From Chondrilla cf. caribensis (lineage: Eukaryota; Porifera; Demospongiae; Chondrillida; Chondrillidae), in contig OZ026557.1 of the NCBI GenBank assembly GCA_964020155.1, positions 3,961,466 to 3,986,465 of the forward strand: 25,000 nt of DNA. Reading direction: 5' to 3'. A program made the position numbers and the translations under genes. Below are positions 8,761 to 18,400 of the stretch, one piece after another. Every line of letters starts with the position of its first letter. Within the stretch, counting starts at the first letter, position 1. The notes under the pieces are model-generated. The model worked only from the letters and a program-made list of their open reading frames with translations. It searched no databases and was not told the origin of the DNA.

Positions 8761-11700
8761 AATGCAAAAGGGAGTACATACCATACCTGTGTGTATATGC
8801 AGCACACACGCACACACACACACACAATAATGCAAAAGGGAGTACATACCATACCTGTGTGTATATGCAGCACACACGCACACACATACAGTGCACATAC
8901 ACATAAGTACATACATGAAACTGTGTTGTTCCTTCCAATTCTGATACTGCACTTTGTAAGGCATGCACCTTAACCTCGAACGCTGCATCTTCCCCAAGCA
9001 CAGGTCCCTCCAACAGAGTCTCGGACACAGCTATTCGGAGCAGGACGCCCTTAAGTTGCTGGTCTAGTTCCTCCATCTGCCCACCTCTCCTAACGGTATT
9101 CATAGGCATAAATGCACATGTTGGGGATTTATTACTAATGAACACAACCTGACTCACTGAACTCATTGTTACATTGCAAATACAGCAAATTTTGCTAATT
9201 TGTCGCTACTCTAGCCACCTCACCCTTTTTCCATCATCATTTCGGTGCACACATTCATTCGTGTACATAACAATGGTTTTGATGATTAGCTAAACTCATT
9301 ACTTTTCTACCTTTTTTCCTCGTAAATTGTGACAGATTAATGAGAATTGACTGAACATACACGTATGTCTACGTGGTAGGAAATATTCTTGTAAATATGC
9401 TCCAGTTCACAAAGGAGAATGTGGCGGGTTGAAGGGGGTTATTTTATGTGCAAAGGAGTTAGTGTATGTGCAGAGATTAACGTATGTGCAATGGGGTTAG
9501 TGTATGTGCAAAGGGGTTAGTGTGTGTGCAAAGGAGTTAGTGTATGTGCAATGGGGTTATAGTATATGCAAAGAGATTAGTGTATGTGCAAAGGGGTTAG
9601 TGTATGTGCAAAGGGGTTAGTGTATGTGCAAAGGTGTTAGTGTATGTGCAAAGGGGTTAGTGTATGTGCAAAGGGGTTAGTGTATGTGCAAAGAGATTAG
9701 TGTATGTGCAAAGGTGTTAGTGTATGTGCAAAGGGGTTAGTGTGTGTGCACTCTCTTGTCCCTTCTCTGAAATGAATCCACTAAATCTGAATACAGTGAA
9801 TTCTTGTTAATCTATCATCGGTTTATCTTCCAAACCTTTCATCTGACACAGTTCTATAGTATCAAAATAATGTATAAGTACTTATGAATATCCAGTTAAT
9901 CTGCCAAACTCGTCAGTCCAACATATTTTTGAAAACAAATTGCGGCAGATATACAAGAATTCACTATATGTCCACATATGTATGTCCAATTCATGGTTGA
10001 AGGGTTTTTTAGCAAGAGTTTACTTATTCAACTAGTTATTCACAACCAATCTTATGCATAAGGCTATCTTGTAGTGAACATGGAGCAATTAACTCTTGTT
10101 GAATAACGTGGAGCTCCTAACTCTTCATAAATAACGTGGAGCTCCCAATTCTTCATAAATAACGTGGAGCTACTAATTCTTCATAAATAACGTGGAGCTC
10201 CCAATTCTTCATAAATAACGTGGAGCTACTAATTCTTCATAAATAACGTGGAGCTACTAATTCTTCATAAATAACGTGGAGCTACTAACTCTTCATAAAT
10301 AACGTGGAGCTACTAACTCTTCATAAATAACGTGGAGCTCCCAATTCTTCATAAATAACGTGGAGCTACTAATTCTTCATAAATAACGCGGAGCTCCCAA
10401 TTCTTCATAAATAACGTGGAGCTACTAATTCTTCATAAATAACGCGGAGCTCCCAATTCTTCATAAATAACGTGGAGCTACTAACTCTTCATAAATAACG
10501 TGGAGCTCCCAATTCTTCATAAATAACGTGGAGCTACTAACTCTTCATAAATAACGTGGAGCTCCCAATTCTTCATAAATAACGTGGAGCTACTAATTCT
10601 TCATAAATAACGCGGAGCTCCCAATTCTTCATAAATAACGTGGAGCTACTAACTCTTCATAAATAACGTGGAGCTCCCAATTCTTCATAAATAACGTGGA
10701 GCTCCCAATTCTTCATAAATAACGTGGAGCTCCCAATTCTTCATAAATAACGTGGAGCTACTAACTCTTCATAAATAACGTGGAGCTCCCAATTCTTCAT
10801 AAATAACATGGAGCTCCCAATTCTTCATAAATAACGTGGAGCTCCCAATTCTTCATAAATAACGTGGAGCTACTAATTCTTCATAAATAACGTGGAGCTC
10901 CCAATTCTTCATAAATAACATGGAGCTACTAACTCTTCATAAATAACGTGGAGCTCCCAATTCTTCATAAATAACATGGAGCTCCCAATTCTTCATAAAT
11001 AACGTGGAGCTACTAATTCTTCATAAATAACGCGGAGCTACTAACTCTTGGATGTCACGATTGTCCTGCTTGTTCACAGCGAACACAAAGCTCTCCACGG
11101 GGTACTTCCTGTCATCCAGTACCACCAGCTCAACCTTACGCACCGCATCCTGTAAACAACAACAACAAACAAAATCACAAATATACGTATACAAATAATA
11201 CACCAATGTGATAAAATCATGATTTACGAGCGACTTGCACTGAAGGTCTGCACAACAAATGCAGAAATTGTTGATTTTTTGGCTAAAAATTTTCACAATT
11301 TTCTTTTACAATACATCTATGTGATAAAAACATGATTTACAAGCCACTTGAATAAAGGTCCTCACAACAAATGAAGTGATTTTCGATTTAATGGCAATAG
11401 ATTTTTCATAGTTTTCTTTGAATTTACATAATTGTGACTCATACATACGAAGAGTGTCACAGATGTAACCACAAAATAATGAAGGAAGGATGCAAACTCA
11501 CATAGATACCAATAGCAAATACATCATTTTTTCATATCAGTAATAATTGACAAACATCTGAACCCGAGTCTCAACAATATTTCAAGAAATATGTGCGTGA
11601 ATGTACATGCGTAATGTGAATTCTCGTTAATCCACCACTGTTTTATCACCAAACGTTTTCATCCACCACTACTTCCCACTACCGATATAATGTAGAAGTA

Positions 11701-12504
11701 CCAGTGACTATTTGCCAAACTCGTTAATCCACCATATTGTTTGATAACAAATTGTGGCCAATTAACGAGAATTAACTGTAATTACGTACCTTCCGGAGAA
11801 GAACACCCATTCCATCCAAGACATTTTTTATATAGTCATTCAGTATTTTCTTATTGCACATCTACAGAAAGACAACAAGGGGCATATTATACGTATGTAC
11901 ATGCAGATCTGAAACAAAGCTACAAATCAGAATGATAGCAATATGCATGAGATTGGTAGGGGATGACTGGAAAGAGTATGGAAGTTAACTTCTGCTAAAA
12001 CTCCTCAATCGGGAAGTGGGTGTAGATACACACCTGAACAATGATTCCGTATTTTCTTCTCTTTTCAAAGAATCCGGAAGGGTAGACTTGACGTGTGAAC
12101 AGAATCTGATGGAATGCAACTTCCAAGAACTCCAGCATCACATCATTGTAAGCTGCATATGATGTGTTCCAATGATTTATAGATGAAAGTTGTTAACACA
12201 GCAGCCACGCATCCGCTGGAAATTGTCAACAGACTTACAAAGCACAGTACATCATAAAACCGTTATTAGCACTCTGAATGGAGTAGTCTAATCCTTTATA
12301 GGGTTTAGAGTCTATGTTTGTAGTAAGGACATTATCGGGTTTATCCGAGTGTAGGTACAGTGTAGTGTATAGGGAGAGCTTTGAATTAAGGCATCCTCTA
12401 TTACATGTAACTTTCCCAGGTGTTTACACTAGAGAGGAATCTCGCATTCAACTGTATAGCCTGCCATACTAACCGTCTGAGAAGTCTAGCACTTGCTCTG
12501 CCAT
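7917..12504 (-). CDS. MAD2L2: MAD2L2 / REV7 HORMA-domain protein, six exons
   Basis: Coding exons on the minus strand: 12504-12474, 12152-12034, 11861-11790, 11149-11042, 9076-8915 and 8075-7917 (stop). All junctions are GT-AG and phases agree, giving 216 residues against about 211 in vertebrates. REV7 is the HORMA adaptor of DNA polymerase zeta (binding REV3 and REV1) and of the shieldin complex. It closes a safety-belt loop over its partner. Matches run the whole length: [84 protein letters not shown] and [18 protein letters not shown]. The start is the only in-frame ATG before an upstream stop. Intron 4 (1.97 kb) and intron 5 (0.84 kb) are full of repeats. The last 15 residues lie in a minisatellite unit and do not resemble the family end. 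The start codon is 132 bp from that of SIGMAR1. Confidence 0.93.
8167..8372. mobile_element. Palindromic MITE, family C copy 1 (in MAD2L2 intron 5)
   Basis: A 206-bp element with near-perfect inverted ends, CTGTATAGCGGGAAA and TTTCCCGCTATACAG, each flanked by TA. The interior repeats GCGAAAATTTT and its complement, so the whole element can fold into a hairpin. No coding capacity. A decayed relative lies at 24771-24861. Confidence 0.85.
8415..8589. mobile_element. Family A MITE copy (in MAD2L2 intron 5)
   Basis: A 175-bp element. Its left end CAGTGAATACTCGTTAATCC mirrors the right end GGCAGATTAACGAGAATTCACTG (given here as position 8567-8589). It is flanked by TA on both sides. The interior is shared with the copies at 9794, 11614, 22671 and 23749 (GGTACTTGTACATTATATTGG and its complement). 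Ends beginning CAGTGAA with a TA duplication suggest a pogo/Tigger-type or other Tc1/mariner-superfamily origin, which is inferred. Confidence 0.88.
8723..8893. repeat. CA microsatellite with a 68-bp tandem duplication
   Basis: A CA run at about 8724-8757, followed by two tandem copies of a 68-bp segment (AATAATGCAAAAGGGAGTAC start, at 8758 and 8826), each ending in another CA run. It lies in MAD2L2 intron 5, 22 bp from the exon 5 donor. Confidence 0.9.
9329..9353. mobile_element. Solo right end of a family A MITE
   Basis: GTGACAGATTAATGAGAATT followed by GACTG matches the right terminal repeat of family A. No left end is found, so this is a truncated remnant in MAD2L2 intron 4. Confidence 0.5.
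9425..9752. repeat. 20-bp minisatellite, unit AGTGTATGTGCAAAGGGGTT
   Basis: About 16 tandem 20-bp units with small variants (AAAGAGATT, ATGGGGTT, GTGTGTGC), in MAD2L2 intron 4. Confidence 0.92.
9794..9966. mobile_element. Family A MITE copy (in MAD2L2 intron 4)
   Basis: A 173-bp copy with left end CAGTGAATTCTTGTTAATC and right end ACAAGAATTCACTA, flanked by TA. Its interior aligns with the other family A copies (AATGTATAAGTACTTATGAA, GCCAAACTCGTCAGTCC). Confidence 0.8.
10094..11050. repeat. 28-bp minisatellite overlapping the MAD2L2 exon 4 donor
   Basis: About 34 tandem 28-bp units (TTCATAAATAACGTGGAGCT, then ACTAACTC or CCCAATTC). Two main unit types alternate: GAGCTACTAA and GAGCTCCCAA. 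The last unit reaches into the 3' end of MAD2L2 exon 4, so the exon's splice donor (TTA|GTAGCT on the minus strand) is repeat sequence. Confidence 0.95.
11614..11778. mobile_element. Family A MITE copy beside the exon 3 donor of MAD2L2
   Basis: A 165-bp copy. The left end reads ATGTGAATTCTCGTTAATCC, the right end AATTAACGAGAATTAACTG, and TA flanks both. Its right end lies only 11 bp from the last base of MAD2L2 exon 3 (11790). Confidence 0.8.
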
Positions 12505-12636
12505 TTCGACGCCATTAATTTTGAGCCCTTACATTGCGCAATAAGGCAATAAGTTAGCGTCCGGTTCCAAAGTTGTGGATTGGATCTGGGACCAGGGACG
12601 CAGAAGGTAGGCAGAAGTGCTACGAGTTTGCAGACA
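12505..12636. promoter_or_regulatory. Probable bidirectional promoter, MAD2L2 / SIGMAR1
   Basis: Only 132 bp separate the two start codons, so the 5' untranslated regions and core promoters of both genes must share this stretch unless distant non-coding exons exist. It has no TATA box. It contains a perfect 10-bp palindrome ATTGCGCAAT at 12533-12542 and an inverted CCAAT box (ATTGG) at 12579-12583. An NF-Y role for the CCAAT box is inferred from known animal bidirectional promoters. Confidence 0.7.
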
Positions 12637-14423
12637 ATGTGCTCCAAAAAGTGTTTGGTTTGGGGAGCCGTGGTTGCTTTTCTGTTAGCTTTGTCCATCG
12701 CTTCTATCCACGTCTGGTTGAAGGAGAAGAAGTATCTGTTCTCCGAAGACATTCTGACAGAGATTGGCGGACAAGCCTTGAAAAAGCATGGTAACTTATA
12801 GTTTCTATTTACCGGGATTAATTTAATTACTTACATTGCAACTAAATCGTTGATATGGTAGAAACATGTAGAATGTGGCTTTCATTGACACAACAAAACA
12901 TGTCAGATTTTTGAAGATTGTCCACAAATTAAGGAGGTTTTTAATTTGTACCATGATAATGAACGTGTCTCTTATTATATTCATAAAGTTATTGTGTAGC
13001 TGTTGTATTTTCGCATGCTTGCAGGTACCAATAACCACAAAGCTGTGTTTCGTTTCATCGAGGAGCAACTGGAGAATAGATACCCCAGTCACATCCTCCC
13101 AAAAAAGCACAGGGAGTGGATATTTGTGAATGCGGGAGGATGGATGGGCTCAATGTATCTCCTTCATGCATCACTGACAGAGTATTTGTTGTTTTTCGGT
13201 TCGGCAATTGATACATCTGGCCATTCAGGTTAGTCGGTGGTCCCAAGTTAGAGTAGTCTATTAGCATCACAAGTGCATCTGATACACTTGTGTTTCAATG
13301 AGATCCACTCTGTACAGTAGAGGCAATGAAGTTTGTACTACATATCTACGATGCTGTTGTACTATGCATGTATATGTAGTGTAATCTAGGTTGGCCAAAC
13401 ATGGTAGCCAGTTGGTCCCACAAGTACATCAACTACACATGTATGTTAGCAAGCTCCTTCACATGTATTGATGTTTGTTGAATACGTGCACCTGATGAAC
13501 ATCAAATAAAAGCAATTCTTCAAAAATAATCAAATTTGTGCAGCATTTCAGCCATCATGGGTTTCTCCGGGCACAAAGTAATTATAATTGTGCACTCTTC
13601 TTATGATCCCAAGGTCGTTACTGGGCTAACATTTCCGATATCATTGTTCAAGGGAGTTTTAGGCAGTGGATTGAAGGAACAACAGATGTCCTTGAGCATA
13701 AACCTGGTGAGTATGTCACAATGAGTATTTTTCACATACGTAGGTAGGTTTTGTAGTAATTTGCTCCATATAGTGCAAATCCTTTAGTAGGTACCTCTGG
13801 TTATTACGTACTCTTGGTTAGCAAGTACACCTCACTCAGGTTTCAAAAATGCTCAAAAATGTTTTTAGCAAAAACAAGCAAAAACGCAGTAATGTAAACA
13901 CCATCTCAGTCCCTAGCTCGTGTGCACTACGTCGACCAATAAGTAAGTACCTCTGATATGAAGTACAGATGTGGTGTACCCTTACCAAGCGAAAAAGTTA
14001 GACTGTTTTTGAAGAATTTTAATTACTATTGTCCTTGCATCTTTATAAACTCAATATGTTATTTTATTTTATAATTTTATCATACATGTATACTATTATT
14101 ATAAAATATTATATAAGTGTTTGTATATATATTATATTTGCATGTACACATACATAACCTTCTATACATGCCTCCAGTGTTGTATGTCTGTGCTCGGATT
14201 TGAAATAGGAGTTCTGGTGAAGCACCTGTGGCAGGAAGCAGCTGGAATATACTGGGAGGGAGGAACTTGGATGTTTGAGTACGGCCGCGGGTTCATCCCC
14301 TCCACACTGCCTTTTGCCATTGGTGACCAGGTCTTTGGCACCGTGGACTACTACAACATTTATAAGATCTTCAAGGTCTACACCATATCCCTAGTTCAGG
14401 AGATAAGTCAAGGGAATTTCTAG
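12637..14423 (+). CDS. SIGMAR1: Sigma non-opioid intracellular receptor 1, four exons
   Basis: Exons 12637-12790, 13025-13228, 13614-13706 and 14209-14423 join in consistent phase 1 at every junction and give 221 residues (vertebrate form 223). The protein is an ER membrane chaperone and ligand-binding receptor. One N-terminal transmembrane helix lies at about residues 6-28 ([20 protein letters not shown]), followed by the cupin-like barrel and two C-terminal amphipathic helices. Family signatures are [32 protein letters not shown] and [14 protein letters not shown]. The two acidic ligand-site residues are kept: Asp128 and Glu174, equivalent to human Asp126 and Glu172. The last acceptor was set at 14208/14209 because the joint KPG-VLVKH then aligns gap-free with the family. 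An earlier AG at 14176 would add 11 residues. Intron 3 carries a family D repeat. Head to head with MAD2L2. Confidence 0.94.
13785..13966 (-). repeat. Dispersed repeat, family D copy 1 (SIGMAR1 intron 3)
   Basis: Read on the minus strand, it contains TATCAGAGGTACTTACTTAT and GCACACGAGCTAGGGACTGA. It ends with two adjacent 17-bp motifs, AACCAAGAGTACGTAAT and AACCAGAGGTACCTACT. The same family appears at 16800, 18056 and 21965. It is probably a non-autonomous element; the exact ends are uncertain. Confidence 0.65.
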
Positions 14424-14947
14424 GACAAATGAACGATACTTTTAGATGATTCATTGTGCTATTATATATTATAATAATGTAGTAATTATTATAATATTAT
14501 ATTATATATGTATAATTTATACTTATTGTATTGATATTAATTTTTATAAGTTGAATAATTAGTTTATTGTGGATGCTGAATGCTACGTATATACCACAAT
14601 GTTGGATTTACATGTGTGTATGGGTGTGGGTGTATGTGTGTATGGGTGTAGGTGTGTTCACAATTATATATAGTGCAGATACATATGCTGGTGAAGATGT
14701 TATTTTTTCATTCTGTACAATTCCTTTGGTCGATAGCGAAACAAGGCGCAATAGTGAAGGAAAGAGCGCCTTCCTACTACTGCAAGGGGGTGGGGTGGGG
14801 AGAATTTGCATACATATAATATAGGTCATATATTAATATTATTATTGGTGTTGATTGCGAATCACGTGATAGCTTTATGGCGGGTGACAATGAAAGTCGA
14901 ATAGATGTACGAGTATCGATGCTGGAGTAGAGTACGTACTTAGATAG
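14424..14947. other. Intergenic gap, SIGMAR1 to the next gene
   Basis: AT-rich 3' flank near 14440-14560, a GT-rich patch near 14610-14660, then the presumed promoter of the next gene. The gap is 524 bp with both genes on the same strand. No canonical AATAAA was found after the SIGMAR1 stop. Confidence 0.5.
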
Positions 14948-15338
14948 ATGGACGAAATACGGCTAGACTTCGTCGGCTCTCTTGGACCTTTGGTTAGTAA
15001 ACTTTCCCTCGCTCAACCAAAACCACAACCAGATTTATCCAAGGGGGCGAAAGACCTGTTGACATTCTTGGAGAAGAGACATAAACAATACGTTGCTAAG
15101 CAGAGGCAGGGTAGAGTGGAGGCTCCTTCACAGGACCTTTCCAGGACGTCCGCGGAGGAAGGGGCAGAGGATGACCGAGGTAGTTTCGAGAAATTGTATC
15201 GTATGTGTGTGTCGCGTCCTTGCTATTATATCAGAGATGTAATTATAGAGTTTTCTACTTCAGATTTTGTGTATGCGTGTGCTTGCTTACCTATGTTTTA
15301 CAGAAACTCATTGGCATGTACGTGCATTCATAAGTACG

Positions 15339-15427
<89 letters not shown>

Positions 15428-18400
15428 GTGTGTATGCATGCATATGTGTGCACAGTGTTTTACACCTGTGTGTCCCACACCAGTACTTCTGCCTATCTCA
15501 CCTTCACAGTGATAGCTGAACATGTAGTAATGTGTGCTAAGCAGAGAAGGAGAGCCAAAAAAGTCAAACTTTTACACAAGAGAAACTCCACAACATACAT
15601 CAAGAGATTATCAAGTGAGCAGTTGAACAAGTCAGTTGAAGAGAAAATAGGACATACCATTCCTCCCCAAGTAGGATGGGCCACTGGTAAAATTCCACTT
15701 GCCTGTAAAATTGACAAGAATAAAATTGTAACTAAAGACAGTGAAAAGCTGAAACCATCATCCGGGAGACTTGGAACCCCAGTTAAAAGGGAAATCCGTC
15801 AAATATACAGAACTGCTCTTGAAGTGAAGGATCCCTCTGTATTGTTAGCAAGTGAAATTCAGCCTGGTGCAGTAGCTGGTAGCAGTGGGGAAAATCGGAA
15901 GAAAATCCCAACCATTTTCCTCTCAGAATGTCACAGCAGTCTCTGTCCGGAAACAGGTGTCCCCAAAGTGCCCCCTGTCACTCCAGAATCAGGTATGCAT
16001 ATAGTGCTGTACACACAGTGGAGACTGCAATAGTGTGTGTATCCTTTATATCATGACTCAGATCATGACATACGTAAGTCGAGAGACACAGCTCAGACAC
16101 AACCTAGCCACAACAAGCACACAACCCAGATACAACTGGTAATTGACCTACACACTGTTGGTACTAAACCTGGACATGACCAGGATTAAACATGGAAACC
16201 TAGCCAAGACACGACTTAGACACTACCTAGACACAACCTAGACACAACCCAGACGAAACTGGTAATTGACCTACACACTGTTGGTACTAAACCTGGACAC
16301 TACCGGGATTAAACCTAGAAACCTAGGGCAAAGCAGAGACACGACCTAGACACAAATTAGACACTAACTAGATGCAACCTAGACACTAACTAGACACAAA
16401 CTAGACACTAACTGGACACAACCTAGATGCAACTAACAGACACTAACTAGACAAAATCTAAATTCAACCAAGGTACAACCCATGTAGAGGCAACAGAGGC
16501 ACAACCCACTGGACTATTATAATATCATCACCACATATCAGACTTCCTCTCATCCCATGTAGATCATCTTCGGCTTGCTACGTATATCCCTTCTCTCCAC
16601 GACATCAAGAGTCAGCGTGCTTTGAAGGCTACTTTGCAGGAGCTAGGTTGGTGCAATGAAGAAATCTGTCTGATTCTTTCAGCAGATGTGTTAGTACTGT
16701 CAAAGGTTGTAGTATCTATGGTTGTAGTATCTATGATTGTAGTATCATAGATACACTGTATACAGTATCTATGGTACTGTATACAGTGTATCTACATAGT
16801 ATGTACCTTGGCTGGTATGCACTCCTGGTTAGGGCAACTTGCTGTTAGTACATTGGCTTGGTATCAGTACAGGTTGACATAGTGTACAATACATGAGCTA
16901 AGGACAAAGAAAAGTTGTGTTTATCAGGAGTATGTACTAAACAGGAGTATGTACTAACCAGGAGTGTGTACTAACCAGGAGTATGTACTAACCAGGAGTA
17001 TGTACTAACCAGGAGTGTGTACCAACCAGGAGTGTGTACTGACCAGGAGTGTGTACTGACCAGGAGTATGTACCAACCAGTAGTATGTACTAACCAGGAG
17101 TATGTACCAACCAGGAGTGTTTACTACCCAGGAGTGTGTACCAACCAGGAGTATGTACTAACCATGAGTGTGTACTATTCATGAGTATGTACTAACCAGG
17201 AGTATGTACTAACCAGGAGTGTGTACTATCCAGGAGTATGTACTAACCAGGAGTGTGCACTAACCAGGAGTGTGTACTAACCAGGAGTGTGTACTAACCA
17301 GGAGTGTGTACTAACCAGGAGTGTGTACTAACCAGGAATGTGTACTAACCAGGAGTATGTACTAACCAGGAGTATGTACTAACCAGGAGTATGTACCAAC
17401 CAGGAGTGTGTACTAATCAGGAGTATGTACCAACCAGGAGTGTGTACTAATCAGGAGTATGTACCAACCAGGAGTGTGTACTAATCAGGAGTATGTACTA
17501 ACCAGGAGTGTGTACTATCCAGGAGTATGTACTAACCAGGAGTGTGCACTAACCAGGAGTGTGTACTAACCAGGAGTGTGTACTAACCAGGAGTATGTAC
17601 TAACCAGGAGTATGTACTAACCAGGAGTATGTACCAACCAGGAGTGTGTACTAATCAGGAGTATGTACCAACCAGGAGTGTGTACTAATCAGGAGTGTGT
17701 ACTAACCAGGAGTATGTACTAATTGAGGCTGTTGGTCTGGATAATTTTAATCTTTTCCTTCACAGTTCTTTAGGATCTCAATGACTACTGTGATGACACT
17801 CCTTAAAGTCATCCTTGAAGTCATCGAGGTCCTTGCAAATTCGTAAGCTATTCTTAGGTTGGGTCTAAACAAGATTCATTGTCTGACACCTTTTTTGATG
17901 GTAGCCCTGTCGTGCCAACTCAATGCATTATAACACTTGTGGTTTCAAGGAATGCATAGATAATGTCTTAGGTGTTCAGCACCCAGTCAACCAGGAAAAT
18001 TAATTACATACGTTCCAACTTGTTTAGTCAGTGCCTAGACTTGTACACTAACTCCGTACTTCTTATCAGAGGTACTTGATATCAGTACTGGTTGACACAG
18101 TGTACATAAGCTAGGGACTGAGTGAAGTGTACAGTATGTACTATCCAAGTAAGTAGGGTGATTTCTCAGATTGAGAAGACGTGTTTACAGATGTACTTAT
18201 ACAGGAAGTAATTGTTAGCATACAGGAAGTAATCTTTGCAGTTAAAATATAACAGTTATAGCCATAGCAATGGATCATTGTCTTGTTCACTGGCTGATAA
18301 TAGTCTGTGTAGTCTTGGTGATGTTCTTCTGTCCACACTCTCCATCCTGCAGGTGTCAAGAGAACTCATTTATCCCCTAAGGCTGTAGAGAGCGATTTGA

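Noticed and set aside
8573..9166. 197-residue minus-strand open frame
   Set aside because: Only 8915-9076 is coding, as exon 5 of MAD2L2; the rest is intron and CA repeat read through.
10094..11050. CRISPR-like or iteron-like array
   Set aside because: The 28-bp units abut each other without spacers and lie in an intron, so this is a minisatellite.
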